A stretch of DNA of 64,000 nucleotides, taken from NCBI RefSeq assembly GCF_014873145.1, contig NZ_JADBEK010000001.1, positions 9,176,001-9,240,000 on the forward strand, given 5' to 3'. This DNA comes from Nonomuraea angiospora (GTDB taxonomy: Bacteria; Actinomycetota; Actinomycetes; Streptosporangiales; Streptosporangiaceae). This document shows positions 48,772 through 57,438 of this stretch, piece by piece. Made by a program: the position numbers and the translations under genes. Position 1 is the stretch's first letter. The number at the start of each line of letters is the position of its first letter. The notes below the pieces were generated by a model. That model had not been told where the DNA came from, searched no databases, and saw nothing but the letters and a program-made list of their open reading frames with translations.

Positions 48772-49398
48772 ATGACAAAGCACATCATCTGGGATTGGAA
48801 CGGCACGCTCTTCCACGACATCGACGCCGTGGTGGGGGCCACCAACGAGGTCTTCAAGCCGTACGAGCTTCCTGAGATGACCGTCGACGGCTTCCGCGCG
48901 GTCTACACCCGGCCCATCTGGGTCGCCTACGAGCGCATGCTCGGCCGCCCCCTGACCGAGGGGGAGTGGGAGCTGCTCGACGACGGGTTCCACGAGCACT
49001 ACTTCCGGCTGAGCGACGCCTGCGCGCTGGCCGCCGACGCGGAGCTGGCCCTCGCGGGCTGGACGGGCACCCAGTCGCTCTGCTCGATGGCGCCGCACGC
49101 GCACCTCGTGCCCAAGGTCGACTCCTTCGGCATCACCCGGCACTTCACCCGGATCGACGGGCTGCTGGGCACCACCGGCGGTGAGAAGGCCGCGCACATG
49201 GAGGCGCACATCACGGCCCTCGGGGTGGATCCCGCCACGGTCCTGGTGATCGGCGACAGCGTGGACGACGGGCTCGCCGCGCGGCACGTGGGAGCCAAGG
49301 CGGTGCTGTACACGGGCGGGATGACGACCCGCGCCGAGCTGGCGGGCGTCGGCTTCCCCGTGGTCGACACGCTGGCGGACGCGCTGAATTTCGCGTAA
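48772..49398 (+). CDS. HAD hydrolase, phosphoglycolate-phosphatase-like
   Basis: The 208-residue protein starts MTKHIIWDWNGTLFHDIDAV. The nucleophile is Asp8 in DWNGTL, where Asn replaces the usual second Asp, a form seen in this branch. Motif II is SLCSMAPH and motif IV is VIGDSVDDGLAARHVGAKAV. The ATG lacks a ribosome-binding site (CGCAACATG), so it may be leaderless. Substrate unknown. Confidence 0.78.
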   Translation: MTKHIIWDWNGTLFHDIDAVVGATNEVFKPYELPEMTVDGFRAVYTRPIWVAYERMLGRPLTEGEWELLDDGFHEHYFRLSDACALAADAELALAGWTGTQSLCSMAPHAHLVPKVDSFGITRHFTRIDGLLGTTGGEKAAHMEAHITALGVDPATVLVIGDSVDDGLAARHVGAKAVLYTGGMTTRAELAGVGFPVVDTLADALNFA

Positions 49399-49483
49399 AC
49401 CTTCATGCTCAAATCGCGAAGGCGCCGGCTCCGCGCATAGCGCCGGCCGTACCCTATGCAGGGTCACCCCCCAGGAGGCTGCC

Positions 49484-50200
49484 ATCAACCGCCTTGTGCT
49501 GTGGAACATCGACCTGACGCTGGTCGACGTCGCCATCGTGACCAGGGACGCCTACGCGGAGGCGTTCCGCTTCGTCACCGGGCGACCGCTGGTCAAACTC
49601 GTGCCCCCGCTGGGGCGTCCCGACTCCGAGATCGTCTTCGAGACGCTCGCCGTCAACGGCATCCAGGCCGAGGACGACCATCTGCCCAGGTTCCTGTCGG
49701 CGCTGGCGGTGGCCTTCGCCGACCGGCGCGGGCGGCTGGCCAAGGAGGGGCGGGCGCTGCCGGGGGCCAAGGAGGCGCTGAAGTCGGTGTCCAGGCTCGA
49801 CGGGGTGATCCAGACGGTGCTGACCGGGACCATCAAGAGCAACGCCGTCCACAAGCTCAAGGCGTTCGGGCTGGACAAGCACATCGACTTCACGCTGGGC
49901 GGGTACGGCGAGGAGGTCTACCCCAAGGCGACGCTGCTGCAGGTGGCGCAGTCCCGGGCCAAGGAACGCCTGGGCACGCCGTTCACGGCGGCGAACACCG
50001 TGGTGATCGGGGACTCCACGCGGGACGTCCAGGCCGCCAAGATCGGCGGTGCGGCGATGATCGGGGTGGCCTCGGGGCGGTCCATGGCGGCCGAGCTGCG
50101 CGAGGCGGGGGCCGACGTGGTGCTGCCCGACCTCTCCAACGCCTCCGAAGTCGTCGCCGCCGTGGCGGGCCTCACCTCCCCGGTCGGCCGCACCGCCTAG
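49484..50200 (+). CDS. HAD-like protein with Asn at the nucleophile position; possible AUC start
   Basis: The product (about 238 residues) reads (I/M)NRLVLWNIDLTLVDVAIVTRD. Motif I is NIDLT, so the first Asp of DxDxT, the phospho-acceptor, is Asn. Motif II (VLTGTIKSN), the YPKATLL Lys and motif IV (VVIGDSTRDVQAAKIGG) are intact. An ideal AGGAGG lies five bases before an ATC codon at 49484, whereas the first conventional start, GTG at 49496, is 17 bases from it. Starting at GTG would remove part of the first beta strand. Either a rare AUC start is used or a start codon has been mutated. Confidence 0.7.
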   Translation: MNRLVLWNIDLTLVDVAIVTRDAYAEAFRFVTGRPLVKLVPPLGRPDSEIVFETLAVNGIQAEDDHLPRFLSALAVAFADRRGRLAKEGRALPGAKEALKSVSRLDGVIQTVLTGTIKSNAVHKLKAFGLDKHIDFTLGGYGEEVYPKATLLQVAQSRAKERLGTPFTAANTVVIGDSTRDVQAAKIGGAAMIGVASGRSMAAELREAGADVVLPDLSNASEVVAAVAGLTSPVGRTA

Positions 50201-50218
50201 CCTTCCCGTCGCGCGGCG

Positions 50219-51805
50219 TCAGGCGCCGTCGGTGAGGGCGTCGAGGAAGCGGGCGGCGGCCGGGGCGGCCACGCCGGCGCCGGTGCCCGCGCCCTCGGCG
50301 ATGACCGCGAAGGCCAGGTCGCCCCGGTAGCCGATGAACCACGAGTGGGTCGGCGGCTCCTTGCCGGACCCGAACTCCGCCGTGCCCGTCTTGCCCGCCG
50401 TGCCCTTGGGGAACCGGACGGCGTGGGCGGTGCCGTCCGTCACCACGGCCGGCATCAGCTTGCGCAGGGCCGCCACCACCCCGTCCTCCAGCGGCCGGGG
50501 GTTGGTGGGCTGGGCGTCCGGGATCAGCTCCTCCTTGACGAGGGTCGGGGAGATCCAGGCGCCGGAGGCGATGGCGGCCGCGACCGAGGCCATGTTGAGC
50601 GGGCTGGCCAGGACGCGGCCCTGGCCGATGGCGGCGGAGGCGAGGTCCGTGTCGTCCTTCGGGTCCGGGAACTCGGCGCGGACCGCGGGCACGCCGGGGG
50701 TGATCGGGGCGCCGAAGCCGAAGCTGCGGGCGACCTGCGCCAGCCGGCCGCCGTTCAACTGGTTCACGCTCATCTCCCCGAACGTCGTGTTGCACGAATG
50801 CGCGAACGCGTCCTGGAACGACAGCGTGCCGAAGTCCTCGAAGTCGGCGTTGTGGAACGGGAAGCCGCCGATGTTCTTCTCGGCGGGGCAGGTGACCTGG
50901 CGGGACGGCTCGACCCCGTCCGCGACCAGCGCGGAGGCCGTCACGACCTTGAACGTCGAGCCGGGCGGGTACTTGCCGAGCAGGGCCCGGTTGAAGCCTC
51001 CCGGCTTGTTCACCACCGCCAGGATCTCGCCGGTCGAGGCGCGCAGCGCCACCAGGGACGCCGGTTTCGACACGTCGTCCAGGGCCTTGGCCCCGGCGCG
51101 GTGGACCTTCAGGTCGATGGTGGTCTGGAGCGGCCGGTATCCATCGGCGCGGACGACCGTCTGGATGGGTTTGTCCCCCTCGTACAGGTCGATCCGGGAG
51201 CGGGCCGGCTTCTTGAAGCGGTCGGGGAACGTCTGCTTGATGCCCTCCACGAGCTGCTGCACCGAGCCGGGCGCGGACGGCGTGTTGATCGCGGTGCCGT
51301 CGGCGGCCAGGACCCGCAGCGGGTCGCCCTCCTGGGAGACGACCCGAAGCGAGCGCCCCTTCTTGAGCAGCGGGTGGATGGCGGCCGGCGTCCAGGCGAC
51401 CTTCCACCCGCGGTCGCGCTCCACGAGCTTGAGCCGGCCGCTGTAGGTCCAGTCCTGCTGTCCGAGCAGCCTGGCCTGGAAGCCGACCTCGTCCCCCGGG
51501 GAGGAGGCGAAGACGCCCGTCGGCCTGGGGCGGTGGAAGCTCGCCTCGGTGAGCTTGAGGTCGGTGCGGAAGCGGCGGTGCCAGGTCTCGAAGTCGGCGG
51601 GCGGGTCGGCCACCAGGGCGCGCATCCCCGCGTAGTCCTGGGCGGACCAGGCCGAAAGGTACCTGTCGGCCGTCTCCTCCGGCGAGCCCTCCGTGCGCAG
51701 CGCCCAGATGACGCCTGCCGCCGCCACGACCGGGATCAGGAGCCCCGGAACGATCCACGGCCAGCGACGGCGCCGCGCGTATATTGTCCCCGTTTGTGGT
51801 GCCAT
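50219..51805 (-). CDS. Class B penicillin-binding protein with NTF2-like (MecA_N) domain
   Basis: The 528-residue transpeptidase has one membrane anchor (residues 16-35), an NTF2-like MecA_N domain (about 40-145: SPEETADRYLSAWSAQDYAGMRALVADPP), a dimerisation region and a transpeptidase domain. Motifs are STFK (Ser283-Lys286), SCN (337-339) and KTGT (472-475). This is the arrangement of PBP2a of Staphylococcus aureus and of actinobacterial Pbp-lipo/PBP3 homologues, several of which have low beta-lactam affinity. It diverges from a LysR gene coupled to a beta-lactamase-like gene. It lacks a strong ribosome-binding site. Confidence 0.88.
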   Translation of the reverse strand: MAPQTGTIYARRRRWPWIVPGLLIPVVAAAGVIWALRTEGSPEETADRYLSAWSAQDYAGMRALVADPPADFETWHRRFRTDLKLTEASFHRPRPTGVFASSPGDEVGFQARLLGQQDWTYSGRLKLVERDRGWKVAWTPAAIHPLLKKGRSLRVVSQEGDPLRVLAADGTAINTPSAPGSVQQLVEGIKQTFPDRFKKPARSRIDLYEGDKPIQTVVRADGYRPLQTTIDLKVHRAGAKALDDVSKPASLVALRASTGEILAVVNKPGGFNRALLGKYPPGSTFKVVTASALVADGVEPSRQVTCPAEKNIGGFPFHNADFEDFGTLSFQDAFAHSCNTTFGEMSVNQLNGGRLAQVARSFGFGAPITPGVPAVRAEFPDPKDDTDLASAAIGQGRVLASPLNMASVAAAIASGAWISPTLVKEELIPDAQPTNPRPLEDGVVAALRKLMPAVVTDGTAHAVRFPKGTAGKTGTAEFGSGKEPPTHSWFIGYRGDLAFAVIAEGAGTGAGVAAPAAARFLDALTDGA

Positions 51806-51892
51806 GGAGCAGAGAACACCAGAGGGACGGCAAGGGTGTCCAATACTGATATGAGCGCCTTACAGATATAAATCTGGATATAGTGGCTGGTC
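51806..51892. promoter_or_regulatory. Divergent promoter with LysR-type operator candidate
   Basis: CAGAT-ATAA-ATCTG (51863-51876) is a 14-bp interrupted palindrome of T-N11-A character, followed by GGATATAG. It lies 16-30 bp before the LysR start and about 60 bp before the PBP start. Local A+T is far above the window's average. Confidence 0.5.
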
Positions 51893-52825
51893 GTGGACCT
51901 TGTCCGGCACCTTCGCTACTTCACCGTCGTCGCGGAGGAACTCCACTTCGGCAACGCCGCCATCCGGCTCGGCATGGCCCAGCCGCCGCTCAGCCAGCGC
52001 ATCAAGCGCCTGGAGGAGGAGCTCGGCGTGCGGCTGTTCGACCGCTCGGCCCGCCAGGTGCGGCTCACCGAGGCCGGCCGGCTGCTCCTGGGCGAGGCCC
52101 GCGAGATCGTGGCCCGGGTGGACCGGCTGCACGAGCTGGCCAGACAGGGCGAGGGCACGGTGCTCAAGGTCGGCCTCCCGCCCGACCTGGCCGCCGCCGC
52201 CATCGCCGCCCTGGTCGCGGGCTTCCGCGAGACCAATCCTGCGGTACGCCTCGCGCCCGCCGAGATCTGGACCGCCGACCAGGTGACGGCGCTGGCCGAG
52301 GGGACGATCGACGTCGGCCTCGTCCGCCATCCGGTCGCCGCGCCCGGCCTGCGGTTCGGCCAGGTGCTCGCGCAGCCGCAGGGCGTGCTGCTGGCCGAGG
52401 GCGACCCGCTCACCGGCGTCGGCGAGGTGCACCTGGCCGACCTGGCGGGGCGGGAGCTGCTGGTGCCGCCGCAGGAGGGCGAGCCGGGGCTGTACGCGGA
52501 GCTGCTCTCGGAGTGCCGCCGGCACGGCTACGTCCCCGTGCAGGTGCACGAGGGCGCCGGGCTCGGGCTGGTGCTGGCGGGCGCGGCGGTGGCGTTCGGG
52601 CCGAAGGTGGAGCTCCCGGGGCTGGCCTGGCGGCCGCTGCTAGGCTCGCCGATCACGTGCCGGGTCTCCACCGCCTGGCGCCAGGCGGTGGCCGCCCCGA
52701 TCGACGAACTGGTCGACGACTTCTCGGCCGTCGCCGTACGCACGCTGAAGGAGAGCGCCGGGATGACGGACGAGGGCGCGGTGTCGGTGCGGCGGATCAG
52801 CCGCAGGCCGGGGATGCTGGCATGA
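51893..52825 (+). CDS. LysR family transcriptional regulator
   Basis: The 310-residue regulator has an N-terminal HTH (LRYFTVVAEELHFGNAAIRLGMAQPPLSQRIKRLEEELGVRLFDRSARQVRLTEAG in the standard LysR pattern) and a periplasmic-binding-like effector domain. Its GTG start is shared with the A/T-rich divergent promoter and its stop overlaps the beta-lactamase-like start as ATGA. The layout is like ampR-ampC, with the regulator divergent to one target (PBP) and co-transcribed with another. The effector is unknown. Confidence 0.87.
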   Translation: MDLVRHLRYFTVVAEELHFGNAAIRLGMAQPPLSQRIKRLEEELGVRLFDRSARQVRLTEAGRLLLGEAREIVARVDRLHELARQGEGTVLKVGLPPDLAAAAIAALVAGFRETNPAVRLAPAEIWTADQVTALAEGTIDVGLVRHPVAAPGLRFGQVLAQPQGVLLAEGDPLTGVGEVHLADLAGRELLVPPQEGEPGLYAELLSECRRHGYVPVQVHEGAGLGLVLAGAAVAFGPKVELPGLAWRPLLGSPITCRVSTAWRQAVAAPIDELVDDFSAVAVRTLKESAGMTDEGAVSVRRISRRPGMLA

Positions 52826-53679
52826 GCGAGCCCGACTTCGAGGCGTTGTTCCGAACGGCGGGGGTGCGCGGCCGGCTGTACGCGGCCGACATCGACTCGG
52901 GGCGCGAGGTGGGGCACGGGCCGGACGAGCCGGTGCCGACGGCGTCGATGTTCAAGGTGCCGCTGCTGGTGGCGCTCTGCAGGCAGGCCGACGCCGGGCT
53001 CCTGGACCTGTCCGAACGCGTGACCGTCACGGCCGGGGACAGGGTCTCGGGGCCGACGGGGCTCTCGGCGATGCTCGACGACGTGACGATCTCGCTGCGC
53101 GACCTGGCGTACCTGATGATCGCGGTGAGCGACAACACCGCTGCCGACGTGCTGCTGGGCCGGGTCGGGTGCGAGGCGATCAACACCATGCTGGCCGGGT
53201 TCGGGCTGGACGGGACGCGCGTGACGCAGAGCGCCCGGGAGCTTCTCGGCAGCATGGCGATCGACGCCGGGCACCCGTGGCCGTTCGTGGATCCGGAGGA
53301 CATCGCGCGGCTGAGCGCGCTCGACCCCGCGCGGGCGAACCGGTCCACCCCGCGCGAGCTGGCCGCGCTGTTCGGGATGATCTGGCGGGACGAGGCGGCC
53401 TCGGAGGAGTCGTGCGCCTGGATGCGCGGCGTGCTCAACATGCAGGTGTGGCCGCACCGGCTGGCCTCCGGCTTCCCGTACGACGACGTCGCGGTCAGCG
53501 GCAAGACCGGCACGCTGCCCACATTGCGCAGCGAGTCGGGGGTCGTCGAGTACCCCGACGGCCGGCGCTACGCCGTGGCCGTGTGCACCCGTTCGTTCAG
53601 CACGGCGCTCAACCAGCCGCGCGCCGACGCGGTGATCGGCACGGCGGCGCGTATGGCGGTGGACCACCTACGGAGATAG
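52822..53679 (+). CDS. Class A beta-lactamase-like serine hydrolase without signal peptide
   Basis: The 285-residue protein has the class A motifs SMFK (Ser42-Lys45), SDN (103-105) and KTGT (228-231). It begins MSEPDFEALFRTAGVRG with no signal peptide, lipobox or Tat motif, so it should stay in the cytoplasm. The omega-loop region (SALDPARANRSTPREL) lacks the usual ExxLN, so the deacylating Glu166 is missing. It belongs to the broad beta-lactamase2 family; true antibiotic hydrolysis is doubtful and an amidase or sensor role is possible. It is translationally coupled to the LysR gene. Confidence 0.82.
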   Translation: MSEPDFEALFRTAGVRGRLYAADIDSGREVGHGPDEPVPTASMFKVPLLVALCRQADAGLLDLSERVTVTAGDRVSGPTGLSAMLDDVTISLRDLAYLMIAVSDNTAADVLLGRVGCEAINTMLAGFGLDGTRVTQSARELLGSMAIDAGHPWPFVDPEDIARLSALDPARANRSTPRELAALFGMIWRDEAASEESCAWMRGVLNMQVWPHRLASGFPYDDVAVSGKTGTLPTLRSESGVVEYPDGRRYAVAVCTRSFSTALNQPRADAVIGTAARMAVDHLRR

Positions 53680-53737
53680 CAAGTTATGTGGGAGTCCGGG
53701 TATGACTTTCCCCTCGACGGGCGACAGGATGGGGCAC

Positions 53738-55705
53738 ATGGTTGCTGAGGGCGCGCTTCTCTGGGAGCCGAGCGAAGAGGTCGTCGCGAAGGCCGGGCTG
53801 ACCCGCTACCTGGAGTGGCTGGGACGGCCGGGCCCCTACGAGGACGTGTGGCGGTGGTCCGTCGAGCACCCGGGCGAGTTCTGGACGTCGATCTGGGACT
53901 ACTTCGACGTGGTCGGCGACCGGGGCGACGGGCCGGTGCTCTCCGGGACGATGCCGGACGTCACCTGGTTCGAGGGGAGCACGCTCAACTACGCCGAGAA
54001 CGCGCTGCGCCGCACCGAGGGCACCGCCGTGGTGTTCGTGTCCGAGGACGGCGCCCGCCAGGAGCTGACCCGGGACGAGCTGCGCGAGGAGGTCGCCCGC
54101 GTCCGGGCGGGGCTGGTCCGCCTCGGCGTGCGGCGCGGCGACCGGGTGGCCGCCTACCTGCCGAGCATCCCGCAGGCCCTGATCGCCTTCCTGGCGACCG
54201 CCTCTCTCGGCGCCATCTGGTCGGCCGGCTCGCCCGACTTCGGGGTGCCCAGCATCGTCGACAGGTTCAAGCAGATCGAGCCCAAGGTGCTCATCGCGGT
54301 CGACGGCTACCACTACAACGGCAAGACCTACGACCGCTCCGACGCCGTCAACGAGATCGCCGCCCAGCTGCCCACGCTGCGCGCGACCGTGTGGATCCCC
54401 TACCTGGCGGCGCTCGACGAGGGCCGCGCGCCCCAGCAGGCCGAGCCCGCCGAGGCGCACACCCGGCAGGTGCCGCACGGCGAGGTGATCGGCTGGGAGG
54501 GGCTGCGGGCCGAGGAGGGGCCGCTGGAGTTCGAGCGGGTGCCGTTCGGCCACCCGCTGTGGATCCTCTACTCCAGCGGCACGACCGGGCTGCCCAAGCC
54601 GATCGTGCACGGCCACGGCGGCGTGGTGCTGGAGCATCTCAAGTCCCTCACCTTCCAGCAGGACATCGGCGAGGGCGATGTGTTCTTCTGGTACACCACC
54701 ACGGGCTGGATGATGTGGAACTACCTCATCGGCGCCCTGCTGGTGGGGGCCACCCCGGTGCTGTACGACGGCGCGGCCACCTATCCGTCGCCGGCCGCGC
54801 TGTGGCGGATCGCCGACTCCGAGAAGGTGACCTACTTCGGGGTCGGGGCGCCGTACATCATGGCCTCGCTGAAGGCCGGGATCCACCCCGAGGGGCTGGA
54901 GCGGCTGCGCGGCATCGGCTCGACCGGCTCGCCGCTGCCTCCGGAGGGGTTCGCGTGGGTGGCCTCAGAGCTGCCCGGGGTGCCGCTGGGGTCGTTCTCC
55001 GGGGGCACGGACGTGTGCACGGGGTTCGTCGGGGCGACCATGCTCCACCCGATCAGGGCGGGCGTCATCCCGTGCCGGGCGCTGGGGGCGAAGGTCGAGT
55101 CGTACGACTCCACGGGCAAGCCGGTCGTCGGCGAGGTGGGGGAGCTGGTGCTGACCGCGCCGATGCCGTCGATGCCGGTGATGTTCTGGAACGACCCCGA
55201 CGGCCGGCGCTACTTCGAGAGCTACTTCGACGTCTACCCCGGGGTGTGGCGGCACGGCGACTGGATCAAGATCGACGAGGACGGGAGCTGCGTGATCTAC
55301 GGCCGCTCCGACTCGACCCTCAACCGGGGCGGCGTCCGGATGGGCACCAGCGAGTTCTACCGGGTCGTCGAGCGGTTCGACGAGATCGCCGACAGCCTCG
55401 TGATCGACACCGGGCAGCTCGGCCAGGAGGGGCGGCTGCTGCTGTACGTGACGCTCGCCGAGGGCGCGACGCTGACCGACTCGCTCCAGCGGACCCTCTG
55501 CGACGCCCTGCGCAAGGAGCTGTCGCCCCGTCACGTGCCCAACGAGATCCACGCCGTCCCCGGCATCCCGCGCACGCTGTCCGGCAAGAAGCTGGAGGTG
55601 CCCGTACGCAAGATCCTGCTGGGCACGCCCGTCGAGCAGGCGGCCAATCCCGACGCCATGGCCAACCCCGAGGTGCTGCGCCACTTCAGTCCGGCAGCAG
55701 AATGA
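53738..55705 (+). CDS. Acetoacetyl-CoA synthetase
   Basis: The 655-residue enzyme activates acetoacetate to acetoacetyl-CoA at the cost of ATP. It has the acetyl-CoA-synthetase N-terminal domain (WRWSVEHPGEFWTSIWDYFDVV, FEGSTLNYAENAL), the AMP-binding P-loop ILYSSGTTGLPKPIVHGHGG and a C-terminal domain with RTLSGKKLEVPVRKIL containing the acylation Lys. These match acetoacetate-CoA ligase rather than Acs. ATG 53738 is preferred; the frame is open 12 codons more. Its last 20 bp overlap the convergent oxidoreductase gene. Confidence 0.9.
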   Translation: MVAEGALLWEPSEEVVAKAGLTRYLEWLGRPGPYEDVWRWSVEHPGEFWTSIWDYFDVVGDRGDGPVLSGTMPDVTWFEGSTLNYAENALRRTEGTAVVFVSEDGARQELTRDELREEVARVRAGLVRLGVRRGDRVAAYLPSIPQALIAFLATASLGAIWSAGSPDFGVPSIVDRFKQIEPKVLIAVDGYHYNGKTYDRSDAVNEIAAQLPTLRATVWIPYLAALDEGRAPQQAEPAEAHTRQVPHGEVIGWEGLRAEEGPLEFERVPFGHPLWILYSSGTTGLPKPIVHGHGGVVLEHLKSLTFQQDIGEGDVFFWYTTTGWMMWNYLIGALLVGATPVLYDGAATYPSPAALWRIADSEKVTYFGVGAPYIMASLKAGIHPEGLERLRGIGSTGSPLPPEGFAWVASELPGVPLGSFSGGTDVCTGFVGATMLHPIRAGVIPCRALGAKVESYDSTGKPVVGEVGELVLTAPMPSMPVMFWNDPDGRRYFESYFDVYPGVWRHGDWIKIDEDGSCVIYGRSDSTLNRGGVRMGTSEFYRVVERFDEIADSLVIDTGQLGQEGRLLLYVTLAEGATLTDSLQRTLCDALRKELSPRHVPNEIHAVPGIPRTLSGKKLEVPVRKILLGTPVEQAANPDAMANPEVLRHFSPAAE

Positions 55706-57350
55706 TCTTGCCGCGCGTCCGGCCCTGCTCAGCCGCGCGGTGGACCTCCGCCAGCTCGGTCAGGGGGCGATACTCGGCCGCCTCGACCAGGAGCTCGCCC
55801 CGGTCGACGAGCGCGGCCAGCTCGGCCAGCTGGGCCGGGTCGTTGCGGGCCACGAAGTGGGTGCCGCCCTCGATCGGGGCGGCGACGGTGACCACCGTGC
55901 GCCCGAGCCCGGCCAGGGCGGCGGCGTCCTTCTCGGAGACGCCGGCCAGGTTCAGCACCACGTCCATGCCGCCGGGGAGCGGCGTGGTCGTGTAGTCGAT
56001 CACCTCGTCCGCGCCGTACCGCTCGACCGCCGCCGCGCTGCGCGGGCTCGCCGTGGCGAACACGGTCGCCCCCGCCAGCTTGGCGAGCTGGACGGCGAAC
56101 ATGCCGATCCCGCCACCCGCGCCGTTGATCAGCACGCGCTGCCCGCGAGTGATGCGGGCGTGCTCGCGCACCGCCTGCCAGGCGGTGAGCCCGGCCACCG
56201 GGACGGCGGCCGCGTGGGCGAGCGGGATGCTCTCTGGCGCCCTGGCCAGGACGCTCGCGGGCACGGCCGCGTATCCGGCGGCGGCGCCGTCCGCCAGGCC
56301 GAACACGCGCTCGCCCGGGGCCAGGCCCGTCACGCCCGCGCCGAGCTCGACGACCGTGCCCGCGATGTCCCAGCCCAACGTGTACGGCAGGCTCACCGGG
56401 AGCACCTCGCGCAGCAGGCCCATACGCAGGCCGACCTCCGACGGGTTGAAGGAGGTGGCGGCCACTTCCAGGAGGACCTGTCCCGGGCCCGGGCGCGGCG
56501 TGGGGATCCGATCGAGGCGGATCTCGCCCCCGTATGCGTGGACGCGGGCGGCACGCATGGTCTCGGGCGGTTCGCCGGGAACGCGGAACTCCTCGGCGTG
56601 GTCGGCCACCCAGGCGCCGAACGTGCGGGGCGCGGTCTTCGTGACCTCCTCGACCGCCGGCGTGACGGGGGCCGGGTGGCGGACGAGGTCCGCCTGGGCC
56701 TGGAGCACGCCGTCCACCGCCTGCGGGGGCCAGCCCATGGCCAGGAGCTCCGTACGGGTCCGGCCGGGCGGGACCTCCTCCCAGCTCGCCGGATATTTCG
56801 TGATCTGGGAGATGGTGCGGACCTGTTCGGCCTGGGTGATCGACTCCGGGCCGGTCAGGTCGTAGACGGCGCCGTGGTGCCCCTCCTCCAGCAGCGCCCG
56901 GGCCGCCACCGCCGCGAGGTCCCGCTCGTCCAGCACGGGCATCGCGGCTTCGCCGTACGAGCCGCGCACCACCCCCGCCCGCACCCGCGCCGCCCACCGC
57001 AGCGCGTTGGCCGCGAAGGCGTGCGGGCGCAGGATGGTCCACTCCGGCACCGACCTCTCGATCAGCCGCTCGACCTCGCGTTCGTGGTCGCGTACGGCGG
57101 CGGAGGAGAGGTAGACCACCCGCCGCGCCCGGCGCGCGATCGCGTCGATCACCCCCGCCGCCCCTTCCGCCGTGGCGAACGGCCACACCAGGAACACCGA
57201 CTCCACCCCGTCGAGCGGCAGCGACCCGGGGTCCGCCAGGTCGCCCTGGGCCCGGCCGAAGGGCCTGACCTCGGCCCCCGCCTCCGCCAGCCTCTCCGCC
57301 ACCAGCCTGCCGACCGTACCGGTCGCGCCCGTCACCAGCACCGTTCTCAT
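55686..57350 (-). CDS. Fusion of NmrA-type NAD(P)-binding protein and quinone-oxidoreductase-like MDR enzyme
   Basis: The 554-residue protein joins two dinucleotide-binding folds. Residues 1-260 are an NmrA/atypical SDR domain (MRTVLVTGATGTVGRLVAERLAEAG, VVYLSSAAV, GSYGEAAMPVLDERDLAAVAARAL). Residues 270-554 are a zeta-crystallin-like medium-chain reductase (GWDIAGTVVELG, VLINGAGGGIGMFAVQLAKLAGATVFATAS), lacking the structural zinc cysteines. Fusions of this kind are uncommon. No frameshift is visible at the join (around PPETMRAARVHAYGGEI). It diverges from an AraC regulator, a usual pairing. Substrate unknown. Confidence 0.82.
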   Translation of the reverse strand: MRTVLVTGATGTVGRLVAERLAEAGAEVRPFGRAQGDLADPGSLPLDGVESVFLVWPFATAEGAAGVIDAIARRARRVVYLSSAAVRDHEREVERLIERSVPEWTILRPHAFAANALRWAARVRAGVVRGSYGEAAMPVLDERDLAAVAARALLEEGHHGAVYDLTGPESITQAEQVRTISQITKYPASWEEVPPGRTRTELLAMGWPPQAVDGVLQAQADLVRHPAPVTPAVEEVTKTAPRTFGAWVADHAEEFRVPGEPPETMRAARVHAYGGEIRLDRIPTPRPGPGQVLLEVAATSFNPSEVGLRMGLLREVLPVSLPYTLGWDIAGTVVELGAGVTGLAPGERVFGLADGAAAGYAAVPASVLARAPESIPLAHAAAVPVAGLTAWQAVREHARITRGQRVLINGAGGGIGMFAVQLAKLAGATVFATASPRSAAAVERYGADEVIDYTTTPLPGGMDVVLNLAGVSEKDAAALAGLGRTVVTVAAPIEGGTHFVARNDPAQLAELAALVDRGELLVEAAEYRPLTELAEVHRAAEQGRTRGKIILLPD

Positions 57351-57438
57351 GCAGGAAACCGTAGGGGGCAGCAGCGAGACAACCAATGCGTCATCGAACC
57401 GGATTTCATACGCGATCGTCCTGCCGTAGGCTTCCGCC

